From Acidimicrobiales bacterium AG-414-N20 (lineage in GTDB: Bacteria; Actinomycetota; Acidimicrobiia; Acidimicrobiales; MedAcidi-G1): 64,000 nt of DNA. Below are positions 26,782 to 36,636 of this stretch, one piece after another; the first letter of the stretch is position 1, and each line of letters opens with the position of its first letter. A model generated the notes under the pieces. That model made no database searches and was not told where the DNA came from. It worked only from the letters and a program-made list of their open reading frames with translations. Where the stretch lies: contig QCLO01000005.1 of NCBI GenBank assembly GCA_003214465.1, positions 1 to 64,000 on the forward strand, in the 5' to 3' direction. Made by a program: the position numbers and the translations under genes.

Positions 26782-27643
26782 AACAACAAAAAAACCTCCT
26801 GAAACGTTTGTCGAAATTACTCTTGATGGCAACAAAATTTCTGCACCTGAGGGTTCAACAATTTTAGACGTCTGTAAACAAGCGAATATAGACACCCCTA
26901 CACTTTGCTGGGCCGAGAATTTGACTCCAGTTAACGTGTGTAGAGTTTGCGTAGTTGAAGTGGAAGACTCTAGAGCGCTAGTCCCATCATGTTCAAGACC
27001 AATCGAAGAAGGAATGGTTGTTTCAACTGAATCTGAGAGAGTTAATACCAGTAGACGAATGGTTCTAGAATTACTAGCTTCATCAGTTGAACTTGATAGA
27101 GCAGATAAAGAAATTATTGAATGGATGAACTATTACGGTTCCAATCCTGACCGTATGGGAAATTCAAATGAAGTTAAAACATCAAAACAGCCTGTCAAAA
27201 TTCAAGACAATCTTTACGTCCGAGATTATGAACGATGTATTCTTTGTTATAAGTGTGTTGAAGCATGCGGTGAGGATGCTCAACACACTTTTGCAATAGC
27301 TACCGCAGGACGCGGTTTTGAAGCACATATATCAACCGAATTCGATGTCGAATTACCAGAATCCGCTTGTGTTTACTGTGGCAACTGCATAGGTGTTTGC
27401 CCCACAGGAGCTCTAGTTTTTAAAACTGAACATGATATGCGAGAAGACAACTCTTGGAATCCTGACAACCAAAAAGTCACTGAAACTATTTGTGGTTTCT
27501 GTGGGGTTGGTTGCAATCTGGAACTACATACCCAAGATGAGAAAATTGTTAAAGTCACTTCGCCTTCTGACCACTCCGTCACAGAGGGCCACCTTTGTAT
27601 CAAAGGTCGTTTTGGTTGGCAGCACGCTCAGCCAAAAAACTAG
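26774..27643 (+). CDS. Formate dehydrogenase iron-sulfur subunit carrying the displaced molybdopterin-enzyme [4Fe-4S] domain
   Basis: A 289-residue electron-transfer protein. It contains a NuoG-like [2Fe-2S] ferredoxin domain (TLCWAENLTPVNVCRVCVV...VPSC), a pair of [4Fe-4S] motifs (CILCYKCVEAC and CVYCGNCIGVCPTGAL), and at the C-terminus a Molybdop_Fe4S4 module (CGFCGVGC, then HLCIKGRFGW). In ordinary NAD-dependent FDH alpha chains all of this is the N-terminus of the catalytic polypeptide. Here the chain ends shortly after GRFGW, exactly where the catalytic gene at 23103 begins. It overlaps the diaphorase gene by 8 bases. Confidence 0.9.
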   Translation: MSETTKKPPETFVEITLDGNKISAPEGSTILDVCKQANIDTPTLCWAENLTPVNVCRVCVVEVEDSRALVPSCSRPIEEGMVVSTESERVNTSRRMVLELLASSVELDRADKEIIEWMNYYGSNPDRMGNSNEVKTSKQPVKIQDNLYVRDYERCILCYKCVEACGEDAQHTFAIATAGRGFEAHISTEFDVELPESACVYCGNCIGVCPTGALVFKTEHDMREDNSWNPDNQKVTETICGFCGVGCNLELHTQDEKIVKVTSPSDHSVTEGHLCIKGRFGWQHAQPKN

Positions 27644-28035
27644 ACGAACTTATCTTTCTTTAAAGAAATAACAACTGCACAACCGTCACCATATTTTTTT
27701 GAAAACTGACCAAAAAAACTAATCAATAGATCTTGGATTCCATATTTTTTTCGAATGGCTTTTTTTATCAATTCATATTCTTTTTCGTCCAGATCAACTA
27801 CTTTTGCCGATCCCGAAAACACCTTCGACTCCTTAGCAAGCTCACCTTTATAGTCGCAGGACTGAAGCTCAACACTTGGGTTTCTCTGAATACGGCGAAC
27901 TTTCCATGTTTTTTTCCCGGTTGTGAAACCAACCTGACCATCACTTAATGAAGCAATCCAAACAGGTGTTCTCTTCCGATTCCCATTTTTTGTCCATGTC
28001 GACAAACTCACATAACGTTCATCTTGAATCGTCAA
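27640..28035 (-). CDS. PPOX-class (FMN/F420-type split-barrel) protein
   Basis: A 131-residue pyridoxamine-phosphate-oxidase-like split barrel: TWTKNGNRKRTPVWIASLSDG, VGFTTGKKTWKVRRIQRNP, and a closing CAVVISLKKDKFV. This is the form seen in small actinobacterial PPOX-class F420-dependent oxidoreductases; the cofactor is not certain from sequence. The start seems to be TTG, 4 bases after the groEL stop, so it probably rides on the groEL transcript. Its stop overlaps the FDH subunit stop by 4 bases (convergent CTAG). Confidence 0.72.
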   Translation of the reverse strand: MTIQDERYVSLSTWTKNGNRKRTPVWIASLSDGQVGFTTGKKTWKVRRIQRNPSVELQSCDYKGELAKESKVFSGSAKVVDLDEKEYELIKKAIRKKYGIQDLLISFFGQFSKKYGDGCAVVISLKKDKFV

Positions 28036-28039
28036 TTAT

Positions 28040-29671
<1,632 letters not shown>

Positions 29672-29711
29672 TCATAAAAGAATAAAAGCAGATTTCTTGT
29701 TAAAAGTGTTC

Positions 29712-29738
29712 TGGCACTCTTCTGCTTAGACTGCTAAT
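29712..29738 (-). promoter_or_regulatory. CIRCE-like HrcA operator upstream of orphan groEL
   Basis: On the minus strand the sequence is TTAGCAGTC, a 9-base spacer, then GAGTGCCAG. The classical CIRCE is TTAGCACTC-N9-GAGTGCTAA, so spacing is exact and the left arm carries a C-to-G change. The same changed left arm (TTAGCAGTC) occurs in front of groES at 56064-56090. No hrcA gene is in the window. Confidence 0.75.
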
Positions 29739-29824
29739 CCAATCAAATTAAGAAGAAAAAACCAACCTTTTTAAGTCCAAAACACCTGAAAACCAAGTTT
29801 TTTGGCATTTTTGAAATAAAGATG

Positions 29825-30817
29825 TTATTGGGATAATAACTTTAAACGTTCAATTACTAATCTCTCAATACATTCTTCGGTCTCCGAAAAAGCAAGCTCT
29901 TCACCAAAGGTTTCCACCAACGAGGCACAATCAACTTTTTCGAACACTTCGTCACTAATTGCGCCTGCAATTATGAAAACTGGTACTGAAGCTGCATCTG
30001 CATAACGACATACACCTGAAATAACTTTTCCGTCAAAAGACGTCTTATCTAGACGGCCCTCACCTGTAATCACCAAGTCAGATCCAAGAATCATTTCATC
30101 AAGACCAATTTCTTGAGCAATAAAATCAAACCCGTCAACTAATTCAGCACCTGCAACAAGCAGCCCTCCTGCAAGCCCTCCAGCCGCTCCGCTTCTTGGT
30201 GTTTCTTTAACTGAAACGCCATATTCTTCTTCATAAAGTTGTGTGAGTCTTTCCAAGCGGCGGTTAAGAAACTTCACCTCGGTGGGAGTAGCTCCTTTCT
30301 GCATGGCAAAAGAATCAGCCGACGAAAGAAAATCTGTCTGAACATCACATGCTGCTACAAGTTCGATACCTTTATAACGAGCAAGTGAACCCATAGCTTC
30401 TAAAGCTGCTAGCCCCCCATCCGTAGTAGCAGAACCACCGAGACCAACTATTATACGTTCAGCGCCTTTTTCTAGAGCACAGCGAATCAGTTCACCGGTT
30501 CCTTTTGTCGTAGCTTCTAAAGGGTCATTATTTTCAGGCCCCCCTGCTAACGTAAGACCCGATACTTTAGCGACTTCGATTACTGCTGTTCTATCAGCCA
30601 ATCTCCACTCTGCTTCTACCGGCGCACCTAAGGGTCCAGTGACAGTTGTTGTTCGATTAGGACCCCCAAGAACATCTAAAGTGCCCTCACCTCCATCTGC
30701 TAATGGGACACCTATTGAAGACCCACCAGATTTTTTCACTCCTTTTTCAATTGCACTGGTAGCTTCTAACGCTGTTAAAGAGCCTCGAAACTTATCTGGA
30801 GCGGCTAAAACCCGCAC
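29825..30817 (-). CDS. Glycerate kinase (GlxK/GarK family)
   Basis: A 330-residue glycerate kinase of the PF02595 type: MRVLAAPDKFRGSLTALEA at the N-terminus, GVPLADGGEGTLD, IIVGLGGSATTDGGLAALEAMG and DLVITGEGRLDKTSFDGKV. It phosphorylates glycerate with ATP; whether the product is 2- or 3-phosphoglycerate cannot be told. GTG start 2 bases after the LytR_C gene stop. Confidence 0.9.
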   Translation of the reverse strand: MRVLAAPDKFRGSLTALEATSAIEKGVKKSGGSSIGVPLADGGEGTLDVLGGPNRTTTVTGPLGAPVEAEWRLADRTAVIEVAKVSGLTLAGGPENNDPLEATTKGTGELIRCALEKGAERIIVGLGGSATTDGGLAALEAMGSLARYKGIELVAACDVQTDFLSSADSFAMQKGATPTEVKFLNRRLERLTQLYEEEYGVSVKETPRSGAAGGLAGGLLVAGAELVDGFDFIAQEIGLDEMILGSDLVITGEGRLDKTSFDGKVISGVCRYADAASVPVFIIAGAISDEVFEKVDCASLVETFGEELAFSETEECIERLVIERLKLLSQ

Positions 30818-30819
30818 TT

Positions 30820-31446
30820 TTATGAACCGTAAATCTCTTTATCAGAACCTAAAAATACGATTATGTCTGCAGTTGAAACTCTTTCAATACTTCCTTCGGG
30901 CACAGAGAGTCCATTATTTGGGAAAGAAGTAATCAAATCAGGCATTATTTCAAGAACTTCTATCACACCTTTCGCATCAGGTGAAAATTCAGGTTTGTAA
31001 TAAACCCAAGACTTTTCATCTTTGTTTCCATTAGCGGGTGACAAAGTTGTATACCCATGGGGTTTAAGGAGATTTGTAACTGCACCTGCGGCTCCACCTA
31101 CTCCAGAACCATTTAACACAAGAACCTTTACTGTGTTAGGAGGTCTAGTTGGCAAAGGTGGTGAACTCGTTGTCGTTGTTGTCTCCACTACTGCAACAGT
31201 AGTTGTTGAAATTTCTGAAACGTTCAAAGGTGGCAAATCAGCAGGTTGTTCTTCTACCATCTGGGTCATCTGGTCAGATGAGCTAGAAGTAGTTGAATTG
31301 ACTTTCTGTGGATCATCGTCCAAGCCCTTCCATAAAATTACGACACCAAGAACAACTGCCACAAAAATTAGTAAAAAAGCTCTAGGAGCAGCAGATGTGT
31401 TGCTAGGTGCTATACCCTTTCCACCCAACGGTGATTGGAAACTCAT
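30820..31446 (-). CDS. Membrane-anchored LytR C-terminal domain protein
   Basis: A 208-residue protein with a short cytoplasmic N-terminus, one transmembrane helix (AFLLIFVAVVLGVVILWKG) and a Ser/Thr/Pro-rich extracellular linker. The final LytR_C domain starts at VKVLVLNGSGVGGAAGAV. The catalytic LCP domain is absent. Such proteins are common in actinobacterial envelopes; function unknown. Confidence 0.78.
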   Translation of the reverse strand: MSFQSPLGGKGIAPSNTSAAPRAFLLIFVAVVLGVVILWKGLDDDPQKVNSTTSSSSDQMTQMVEEQPADLPPLNVSEISTTTVAVVETTTTTSSPPLPTRPPNTVKVLVLNGSGVGGAAGAVTNLLKPHGYTTLSPANGNKDEKSWVYYKPEFSPDAKGVIEVLEIMPDLITSFPNNGLSVPEGSIERVSTADIIVFLGSDKEIYGS

Positions 31447-31609
31447 TGTCTGCCTTCACTATCAATTGTGCATTGCTGCCGGCCAAGACTTTTTATAATC
31501 ACCATTCTCTTCTCTCTTGAAACTAAACCTATACCAAATCATCCTCCGATAAAGGATCATAATCAAGTACCCCCTGATAGTTTGCTAACTTAGCTCTAGA
31601 TAAATAATT

Positions 31610-31683
31610 GCCCGAGTAGCTCAGTTGGCCAGAGCAGCCGCCTTGTAAGCGGCAGGTCATCGGTTCGAATCCGATCTCGGGCT
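31610..31683 (+). tRNA. tRNA-Thr (anticodon TGT)
   Basis: A 74-base cloverleaf: acceptor arms GCCCGAG and CTCGGGC with discriminator T, D-arm around GCTCAGTTGGCCAGAGC, anticodon loop CTTGTAA on a GCCGC/GCGGC stem, and T-arm GGTTCGAATCC. The CCA end is not encoded. It is the only plus-strand gene between 27.6 and 33.7 kb. Confidence 0.95.
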
Positions 31684-31689
31684 CAACAA

Positions 31690-32523
31690 CTAACGGTGTC
31701 GTGATACTTCAAAAGCAGCAATGGCTGCGGCAGTAGAAACATTCAATGAAGATAAAACCCCTTGAAGAGGTATATGAACTAATTCGTCACAACGCTCTCT
31801 AGCCAATCTTGATAAACCACGTCCTTCTGAACCCAAAACCAATGCAATTGGCTGATCCGCAATTTTTAGATCATAAAGAGGTGTCGAACCGCCAGCATCC
31901 AAACCAACTAGCCAGATCCCAGATTCTCTTAAACGTCCAAGTGCTGCTGGTATGCCGCCTGCTGTAGCAATTCTAAGATGCTCAATCGCTCCTGCTGCAG
32001 TCTTAGTTACAGCTGGAGTTATTCTCGCCGAACGGTGTCGTGGCAGTATCACTCCTGTAACCCCTGCACATTCGGCTGAACGTAAAATGGCTCCTAAATT
32101 CCCAGGATCAGTCACTCCGTCCACAATGAGAAAAAAAGGTTTTGGATCGCTTGCTTTTGATTCTATTAATTCCTCTATTTCATAATTCGGCAAAGGCGCC
32201 GCTAAAGCAATAACGCCTTGTGGAGATTCTGTTTTAGCCATTGATTCAAAACGTCCTCGGGGAATTTCTCTTATTGGTACTTTTGCTTCATCCGCTAAAT
32301 CAATTATGTCATCCAGTATTGGTGCATCATCAAGGTCTCCAGCTAAGAAAACTTCCCGAGTTTTACGAGTTGCTGCAATAAGTAACTCCCTCACGGCTTG
32401 ACGACCTTCAACTTGATCTCCTAATAAAACATTTTGTTGAGATCTGCGCTGCCTTAAAGGCGTTGTGCCCCTCTGACTTTTATTACCTTTTGTATTTCCC
32501 TTGCTATTGCGTTTCTTGTTCAT
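31690..32523 (-). CDS. rlmB: 23S rRNA (guanosine-2'-O-)methyltransferase, TrmH/SpoU family
   Basis: About 277 residues. A basic N-terminus and a SpoU substrate-binding domain (GRQAVRELLIAA...) precede a trefoil-knot SPOUT domain with motifs VDGVTDPGNLGAILRSAECAG, LVLGSEGRGLSRLARERCD and LSSLNVSTAAAIAAFE. The ATG at 32523 overlaps the ispF stop by 4 bases. The order ispD-ispF-(cysS)-rlmB is the actinobacterial one, with cysS missing here. Confidence 0.9.
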   Translation of the reverse strand: MNKKRNSKGNTKGNKSQRGTTPLRQRRSQQNVLLGDQVEGRQAVRELLIAATRKTREVFLAGDLDDAPILDDIIDLADEAKVPIREIPRGRFESMAKTESPQGVIALAAPLPNYEIEELIESKASDPKPFFLIVDGVTDPGNLGAILRSAECAGVTGVILPRHRSARITPAVTKTAAGAIEHLRIATAGGIPAALGRLRESGIWLVGLDAGGSTPLYDLKIADQPIALVLGSEGRGLSRLARERCDELVHIPLQGVLSSLNVSTAAAIAAFEVSRHR

Positions 32524-32996
32524 GATTTGGAAATAAGAGCAACTACCAGACAAGCAGCTCCTTTCCCCTCCCCTATAAACCCTAAACCTTCAGATCTACG
32601 ACCTTTAACTGTGACAGGAGCGTTAAGAAGTTTTGACATCCGATCTTGAATATTATTCTTGTGTGCGCTAATTGAAGGTGCTTCTAAAATCACATTGCAA
32701 TCCACATTGCACACTTCCCAACCTTTTTCTTTCAATAACCCGACAACATTTTTAAGTAACTCCATGCTGTTTGCATTTAAAAAAGAGGGATCTGTGTCAG
32801 GGAAAAGTTGGCCTATATCGTCCATGCCTGCCGCTCCCAATAGCGCATCAGTAATTGCATGAGCTAATAGATCGGCATCGCTGTGTCCATCTAAACCTGG
32901 ACCTGGTAAAGTTTCCCCTCCAATGATTAGAGGGCGGTCGGAATCTTCGGAAAAAGAATGAACATCAAAACCTTGTCCGATTCTGAAAGTAGACAT
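32520..32996 (-). CDS. ispF: 2-C-methyl-D-erythritol 2,4-cyclodiphosphate synthase
   Basis: MEP-pathway enzyme, about 158 residues. The N-terminal metal-binding motif is RIGQGFDVHSF, with LDGHSDADLLAHAITDALLGAA and the C-terminal RRSEGLGFIGEGKGAACL. Although a TTG exists at 33011, the ATG at 32996 has AGAGGA 5 bases upstream and is preferred. It lies 11 bases downstream of ispD. Confidence 0.93.
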   Translation of the reverse strand: MSTFRIGQGFDVHSFSEDSDRPLIIGGETLPGPGLDGHSDADLLAHAITDALLGAAGMDDIGQLFPDTDPSFLNANSMELLKNVVGLLKEKGWEVCNVDCNVILEAPSISAHKNNIQDRMSKLLNAPVTVKGRRSEGLGFIGEGKGAACLVVALISKS

Positions 32997-33007
32997 AACC
33001 ATCCTCT

Positions 33008-33658
33008 TCAATTGGTTTTTTTGGCGATCAAAAACTGTTCAGCAATTAACAAATCTGATTTAACTGTAATCTTTAAATTACTTACATCACCATCAACAAA
33101 ATCGATTATTCCACCTGCTAATTCAACTAGTGAAGAATCATCAGTTGCTTCTTTGTAACTTGAATAAGCTTTGCGCAACAAAGATGCATTGAACGCCTGT
33201 GGGGTCTGAACAATTAATACTTCATCTCTATTTATCTGTTTACCATCAATAGACCTCAATGAATCAGCTATTGGCACTACTGGCACTACTGCTTCAGCCC
33301 CATTTCTTACTTTGTCAACAACCAATTCGAACAAGTCTTGGGAAGCAAGGGGTCTTACAGCATCATGAACAATCACTATCTCTGAATCATGCGGCACTTT
33401 CTCCAATCCACATCTAACTGATTCGGATCTTGTTGCTCCTCCTTCTACTATTTCATGAACTTGATCAATGCTTTTAAGACAACTCCTCACAAAATCAATG
33501 TCATCCGCTGAAGTTACAACGACTATCCCATCAGACACAGAAGAAGCATTAAGAGTTGAATGAAGCAGAACTGGCATTCCTGCGAGTTCTGCTAACTGTT
33601 TTTTACTCCCGAAACGGAGTCCCTCTCCTGCAGCAACTAAAACTGTCCAAATTTTCAT
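33008..33658 (-). CDS. ispD: 2-C-methyl-D-erythritol 4-phosphate cytidylyltransferase
   Basis: MEP-pathway cytidylyltransferase, about 216 residues. The CTP-binding glycine-rich motif is VLVAAGEGLRFGSKKQ; the DAVRPL motif is IVIVHDAVRPLAS; LIVQTPQAFN follows. The ATG at 33658 has AAGGAT upstream, so the long upstream reading to 33733 is not real. Divergent from the crp-type regulator, with 73 bases between the starts. Confidence 0.93.
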   Translation of the reverse strand: MKIWTVLVAAGEGLRFGSKKQLAELAGMPVLLHSTLNASSVSDGIVVVTSADDIDFVRSCLKSIDQVHEIVEGGATRSESVRCGLEKVPHDSEIVIVHDAVRPLASQDLFELVVDKVRNGAEAVVPVVPIADSLRSIDGKQINRDEVLIVQTPQAFNASLLRKAYSSYKEATDDSSLVELAGGIIDFVDGDVSNLKITVKSDLLIAEQFLIAKKTN

Positions 33659-33731
33659 AACAGATCCTTTATAGCTGAAAAAAAAATTAAACAAGTATCT
33701 TGCTTCGTCTAAATAGTTTCTACGTATTAGC

Positions 33732-34403
33732 ATGACTTATGAAATGATAGATCACACCCTTTTTGTTGAATCAATGCTTTTCTACAAGCTAAATGAAGAA
33801 GAGCTTGAAATAATTGTAAAAGCTTCAAGTGAAAGAGACTTGCTAAGAGGAGACGTCTTATTTCGCGAAAATGATAAACCTGACTCTCTTTTTCTTGTCA
33901 ACTCGGGTCGAATAGCCATAGTTAATAAATCATTTATAGGTAAAGAATCCGTCGTGGCTCTTATGGAAAACGGGGATCTTTTCGGCGAAATGGGCTTATT
34001 TGATGATAGAGGAAGGTCTGCTGAAGCTCGCGCATTAGAGGAGTCGTCTGTAATCGAGGTGCCTTTTAAACCGATTAAAGCACTCTACGAAAAAGATCCT
34101 TCCCAGCTTTGGGAAGTCGTAAAGATGCTTGTCGACCGTCTAAGAAATATGGATGAAGTTTTAGCTGACTCTGTTTTCCTAGATGTAACCGGAAGAACAG
34201 CCAAGAGACTTCTTGAAATTTCTGACAATGAAGATGAATTTTCGTTACCGGTGACTCAAGAAGAGTTAGCCGGAATGGTTGGGGCATCAAGAGAGCGAGT
34301 GAATAAAGCTATAGCTTCATTTATTAAACTTGGCTGGATTGAACAATTCGACCGCACATACAGAATTATCAATCGCGAACAACTTACGATACGTTCACGC
34401 TAG
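33732..34403 (+). CDS. Crp/Fnr family transcription regulator
   Basis: A 223-residue regulator. The N-terminal cyclic-nucleotide-binding barrel has GDVLFRENDKPDSLFLVNSG and a phosphate-cassette-like GDLFGEMGLFDDRGRSAEARA, with the Arg-Ser expected for cAMP binding. The C-terminal winged helix has VTQEELAGMVGASRERVNKAI. There are no clustered cysteines for an Fnr iron-sulfur site. It is probably the cAMP-responsive global regulator, like mycobacterial Crp or GlxR. No ribosome site is visible, so the mRNA may be leaderless. Confidence 0.85.
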   Translation: MTYEMIDHTLFVESMLFYKLNEEELEIIVKASSERDLLRGDVLFRENDKPDSLFLVNSGRIAIVNKSFIGKESVVALMENGDLFGEMGLFDDRGRSAEARALEESSVIEVPFKPIKALYEKDPSQLWEVVKMLVDRLRNMDEVLADSVFLDVTGRTAKRLLEISDNEDEFSLPVTQEELAGMVGASRERVNKAIASFIKLGWIEQFDRTYRIINREQLTIRSR

Positions 34404-35062
34404 CTATCACCCAAGATCCAATTTTTTGCCTTTATCCACGCATCTTTAGCATCTAATGGCCGATGGGCAGGCCTAGAAGGATCATGCACAAACCCGTGGT
34501 CAGCTCCTTCATAACTGGCCACGGTAACTCCTGTTGATTGCAAAAGATCTACATCTTCTTTTGGAGTCCAATTATCGTTACAACCCACAATCGCTAATAC
34601 GGAGTCTGCATCACCTTTTTCTAAACAAGAAACGGGCTCTGACTGAGTATCAGATTTCCAGGCTTCTGGAACTCTGATCATTCCATAGAAAGAACAATGT
34701 TTAGAAAATCTCCGTGAAGAAACAGATTTCAGTGTGTACATGCCCCCCATACAGAATCCCAAAATTGCTACTTGATCGCTTTGAATTAGGTCAGCAGCTT
34801 CTATTGCATCACCTATAACTCGAATATCTTCCAGTCCTGAAGCCGCTCCAAGTCTTTCTTCTACGTTGAAGTGCTCTAAACCGGGATAAAGCTCAAAAGA
34901 ACAAACGTTTACATCCCATTCACTCGCTAAATGCTTGACCATGTCATAAAACAAAGGCCTTAGACCCATGATGTCAGGTATAACAACAAGACCTAGTTCG
35001 CTTTGCTTTGAAATTGATTTTTCAATTACTGCATTTGTACCTGAAGGGAGAATTATTTGCAT
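34400..35062 (-). CDS. Dienelactone hydrolase family protein
   Basis: A 220-residue alpha/beta hydrolase. The nucleophile elbow is GFCMGGMY (Cys, the dienelactone hydrolase hallmark), the acid lies near VGCNDNWTPKEDV, and the His is in YEGADHGFVHDPSRPAH. The physiological substrate is not evident. The stop codons of this gene and the crp-type gene overlap in a CTAG palindrome. Confidence 0.85.
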   Translation of the reverse strand: MQIILPSGTNAVIEKSISKQSELGLVVIPDIMGLRPLFYDMVKHLASEWDVNVCSFELYPGLEHFNVEERLGAASGLEDIRVIGDAIEAADLIQSDQVAILGFCMGGMYTLKSVSSRRFSKHCSFYGMIRVPEAWKSDTQSEPVSCLEKGDADSVLAIVGCNDNWTPKEDVDLLQSTGVTVASYEGADHGFVHDPSRPAHRPLDAKDAWIKAKNWILGDS

Positions 35063-35096
35063 GGACTAATCCTATTAGTGGCAAAAAGAATTAGTT

Positions 35097-36548
35097 TTAT
35101 TTCCCAAATAGTTCAGCGAAACCTTCAATCTTCGGATGCGTGAAACCGCTTGGAATCGGTATCTGGCTTTGCATTAAAACTGTTGACATTCCAAGACTCC
35201 GAGCTGCCTCTAACGTAGAGATATCAGAATCGACCAGAAGCATATTTGAAAAAGAAACACCTGTTAAACGTCGTAGAGCTTCAAATATAGAATTGCTTGG
35301 CTTTCTCACGCCATATTCTCCACTAACAATCCAGTGTTGAATCTGGTCTTCGACACCCAGCCGTTCACGTAATTGTTGCGACCAAGATAAAACAGAATTA
35401 GTGATGCAAGCTACTGGGATTCCACGTCTTCTCATTTGATCTAAAAACGGCATTGCATCAGATCTGAGGCGTACAAGATTTAAATACTGAGAGTCTATTA
35501 ATTCTGAGTCACCTTGGAGTCCAACACTTTCCCAAAACTCCTCAGAATTTAGTTGTCCTAAGCTCGCCGCTCTATAGCGATCAGCGATTTCATCTGCATC
35601 AACTAGTCCACCATTTTCTCTTACAAAAGGGACTAGTAATCCCTCTGGATCAGCTCCTCCATCCCAAATGACACCCTTCCCGCCAACTACAACAAGTTTG
35701 ATGCTCGTATCGACTTCTTGATCATCTTTAGTCATAACATTTTCAATAATCTCTGGAGTTTTTCTACGTTTCTTTGAATTTTCAGAATTTTTGTCAGTTC
35801 GAGAACCCGAAGTGAAATCCCTAAAACCCCTAAATAATAAGAATAATAAAGCTGCACTTAGAAAAACATAAGCGACTGTTCTCCAAGCTTTTGGTTTTGA
35901 GTAATCAACGGTAGAGGAAGTCGAAAAAGGTGTGGAGGTCTGATCTCCTAAAGGAACAGTCCACACATCATTGTTAAAATCATTGTCTTTGGTGCCGGGT
36001 AAGGAAACTGAAAAATTCATTAGAAACGAATCAGCAGGATCACAAATAGCTTCACACCCAGATAAAAAAGAAAGGTCTTCTAAAGTTCTTCCAAAAAGAT
36101 CACCTCCCAAGACCTGATCTAATGCAGAATCCGAAAGTAAAGAAAGCCCCTTTGAAAGATCAATCTTTCCTTCGATTGTCCATACTTTCTTAGCGAATGA
36201 TTTTTCGCTCAAAAGGCTGACTTCGGAAAAAACTGAAGGTCCCGCTATCTCCTCTAAAACGCTAATTAAGGAATCTACACTTGTGAAATCTTTTGTTGCT
36301 AAAACGACTGTTTTAGATTCTTCTTTAAGGTTCTCAGGTAACGAAACTTTCCATCCTGAAGAAAGCAAATCTTCTGTTCGAAGTTGCTTTTCTAGATCTC
36401 CTACTAAAGCACTTGCCGAACTGTCAAGTTCAACAGAAACTCCGACATTTCCTGTTCCATCGTCTTCAACATTTACCACCACTGAACTTTCAACTTTGCA
36501 AGCCGCTACTAGAAAGGTGACTATAAGCAGAAGTAAAAATTTTTTCAT
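35097..36548 (-). CDS. LppM-type lipoprotein domain fused through a membrane helix to a degenerate HAD domain
   Basis: 483 residues. A lipoprotein signal with lipobox VAAC (Cys17) leads into an extracytoplasmic LppM-like domain (SSVVVNVEDDGTGNVGVSVE). A transmembrane helix follows (VAYVFLSAALLFLLFRGF, about residues 225-243), then a basic linker. Residues about 285-483 are a HAD fold with motif II ITNS, motif III VRKPSNSIFEAL and motif IV LLVDSD. Motif I reads VVVGGKGVIWDGG, so the nucleophilic Asp is Gly and the acid/base position is Lys. The HAD part is probably not a phosphatase and may instead bind a ligand or partner. Confidence 0.72.
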   Translation of the reverse strand: MKKFLLLLIVTFLVAACKVESSVVVNVEDDGTGNVGVSVELDSSASALVGDLEKQLRTEDLLSSGWKVSLPENLKEESKTVVLATKDFTSVDSLISVLEEIAGPSVFSEVSLLSEKSFAKKVWTIEGKIDLSKGLSLLSDSALDQVLGGDLFGRTLEDLSFLSGCEAICDPADSFLMNFSVSLPGTKDNDFNNDVWTVPLGDQTSTPFSTSSTVDYSKPKAWRTVAYVFLSAALLFLLFRGFRDFTSGSRTDKNSENSKKRRKTPEIIENVMTKDDQEVDTSIKLVVVGGKGVIWDGGADPEGLLVPFVRENGGLVDADEIADRYRAASLGQLNSEEFWESVGLQGDSELIDSQYLNLVRLRSDAMPFLDQMRRRGIPVACITNSVLSWSQQLRERLGVEDQIQHWIVSGEYGVRKPSNSIFEALRRLTGVSFSNMLLVDSDISTLEAARSLGMSTVLMQSQIPIPSGFTHPKIEGFAELFGK

Positions 36549-36636
36549 ATCAGATTTTGGGAGATTTGCTAATTCTAAACACTAGCAAATCAGCTAAATA
36601 GAACTCCTTGATGGAGTTAAAATAGCTGACAAATTT

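Noticed and set aside
33659-33733. 25-residue N-terminal extension of IspD
   Set aside because: Hydrophobic, unlike IspD starts, and runs through the divergent promoter region; ATG 33658 has a ribosome site.
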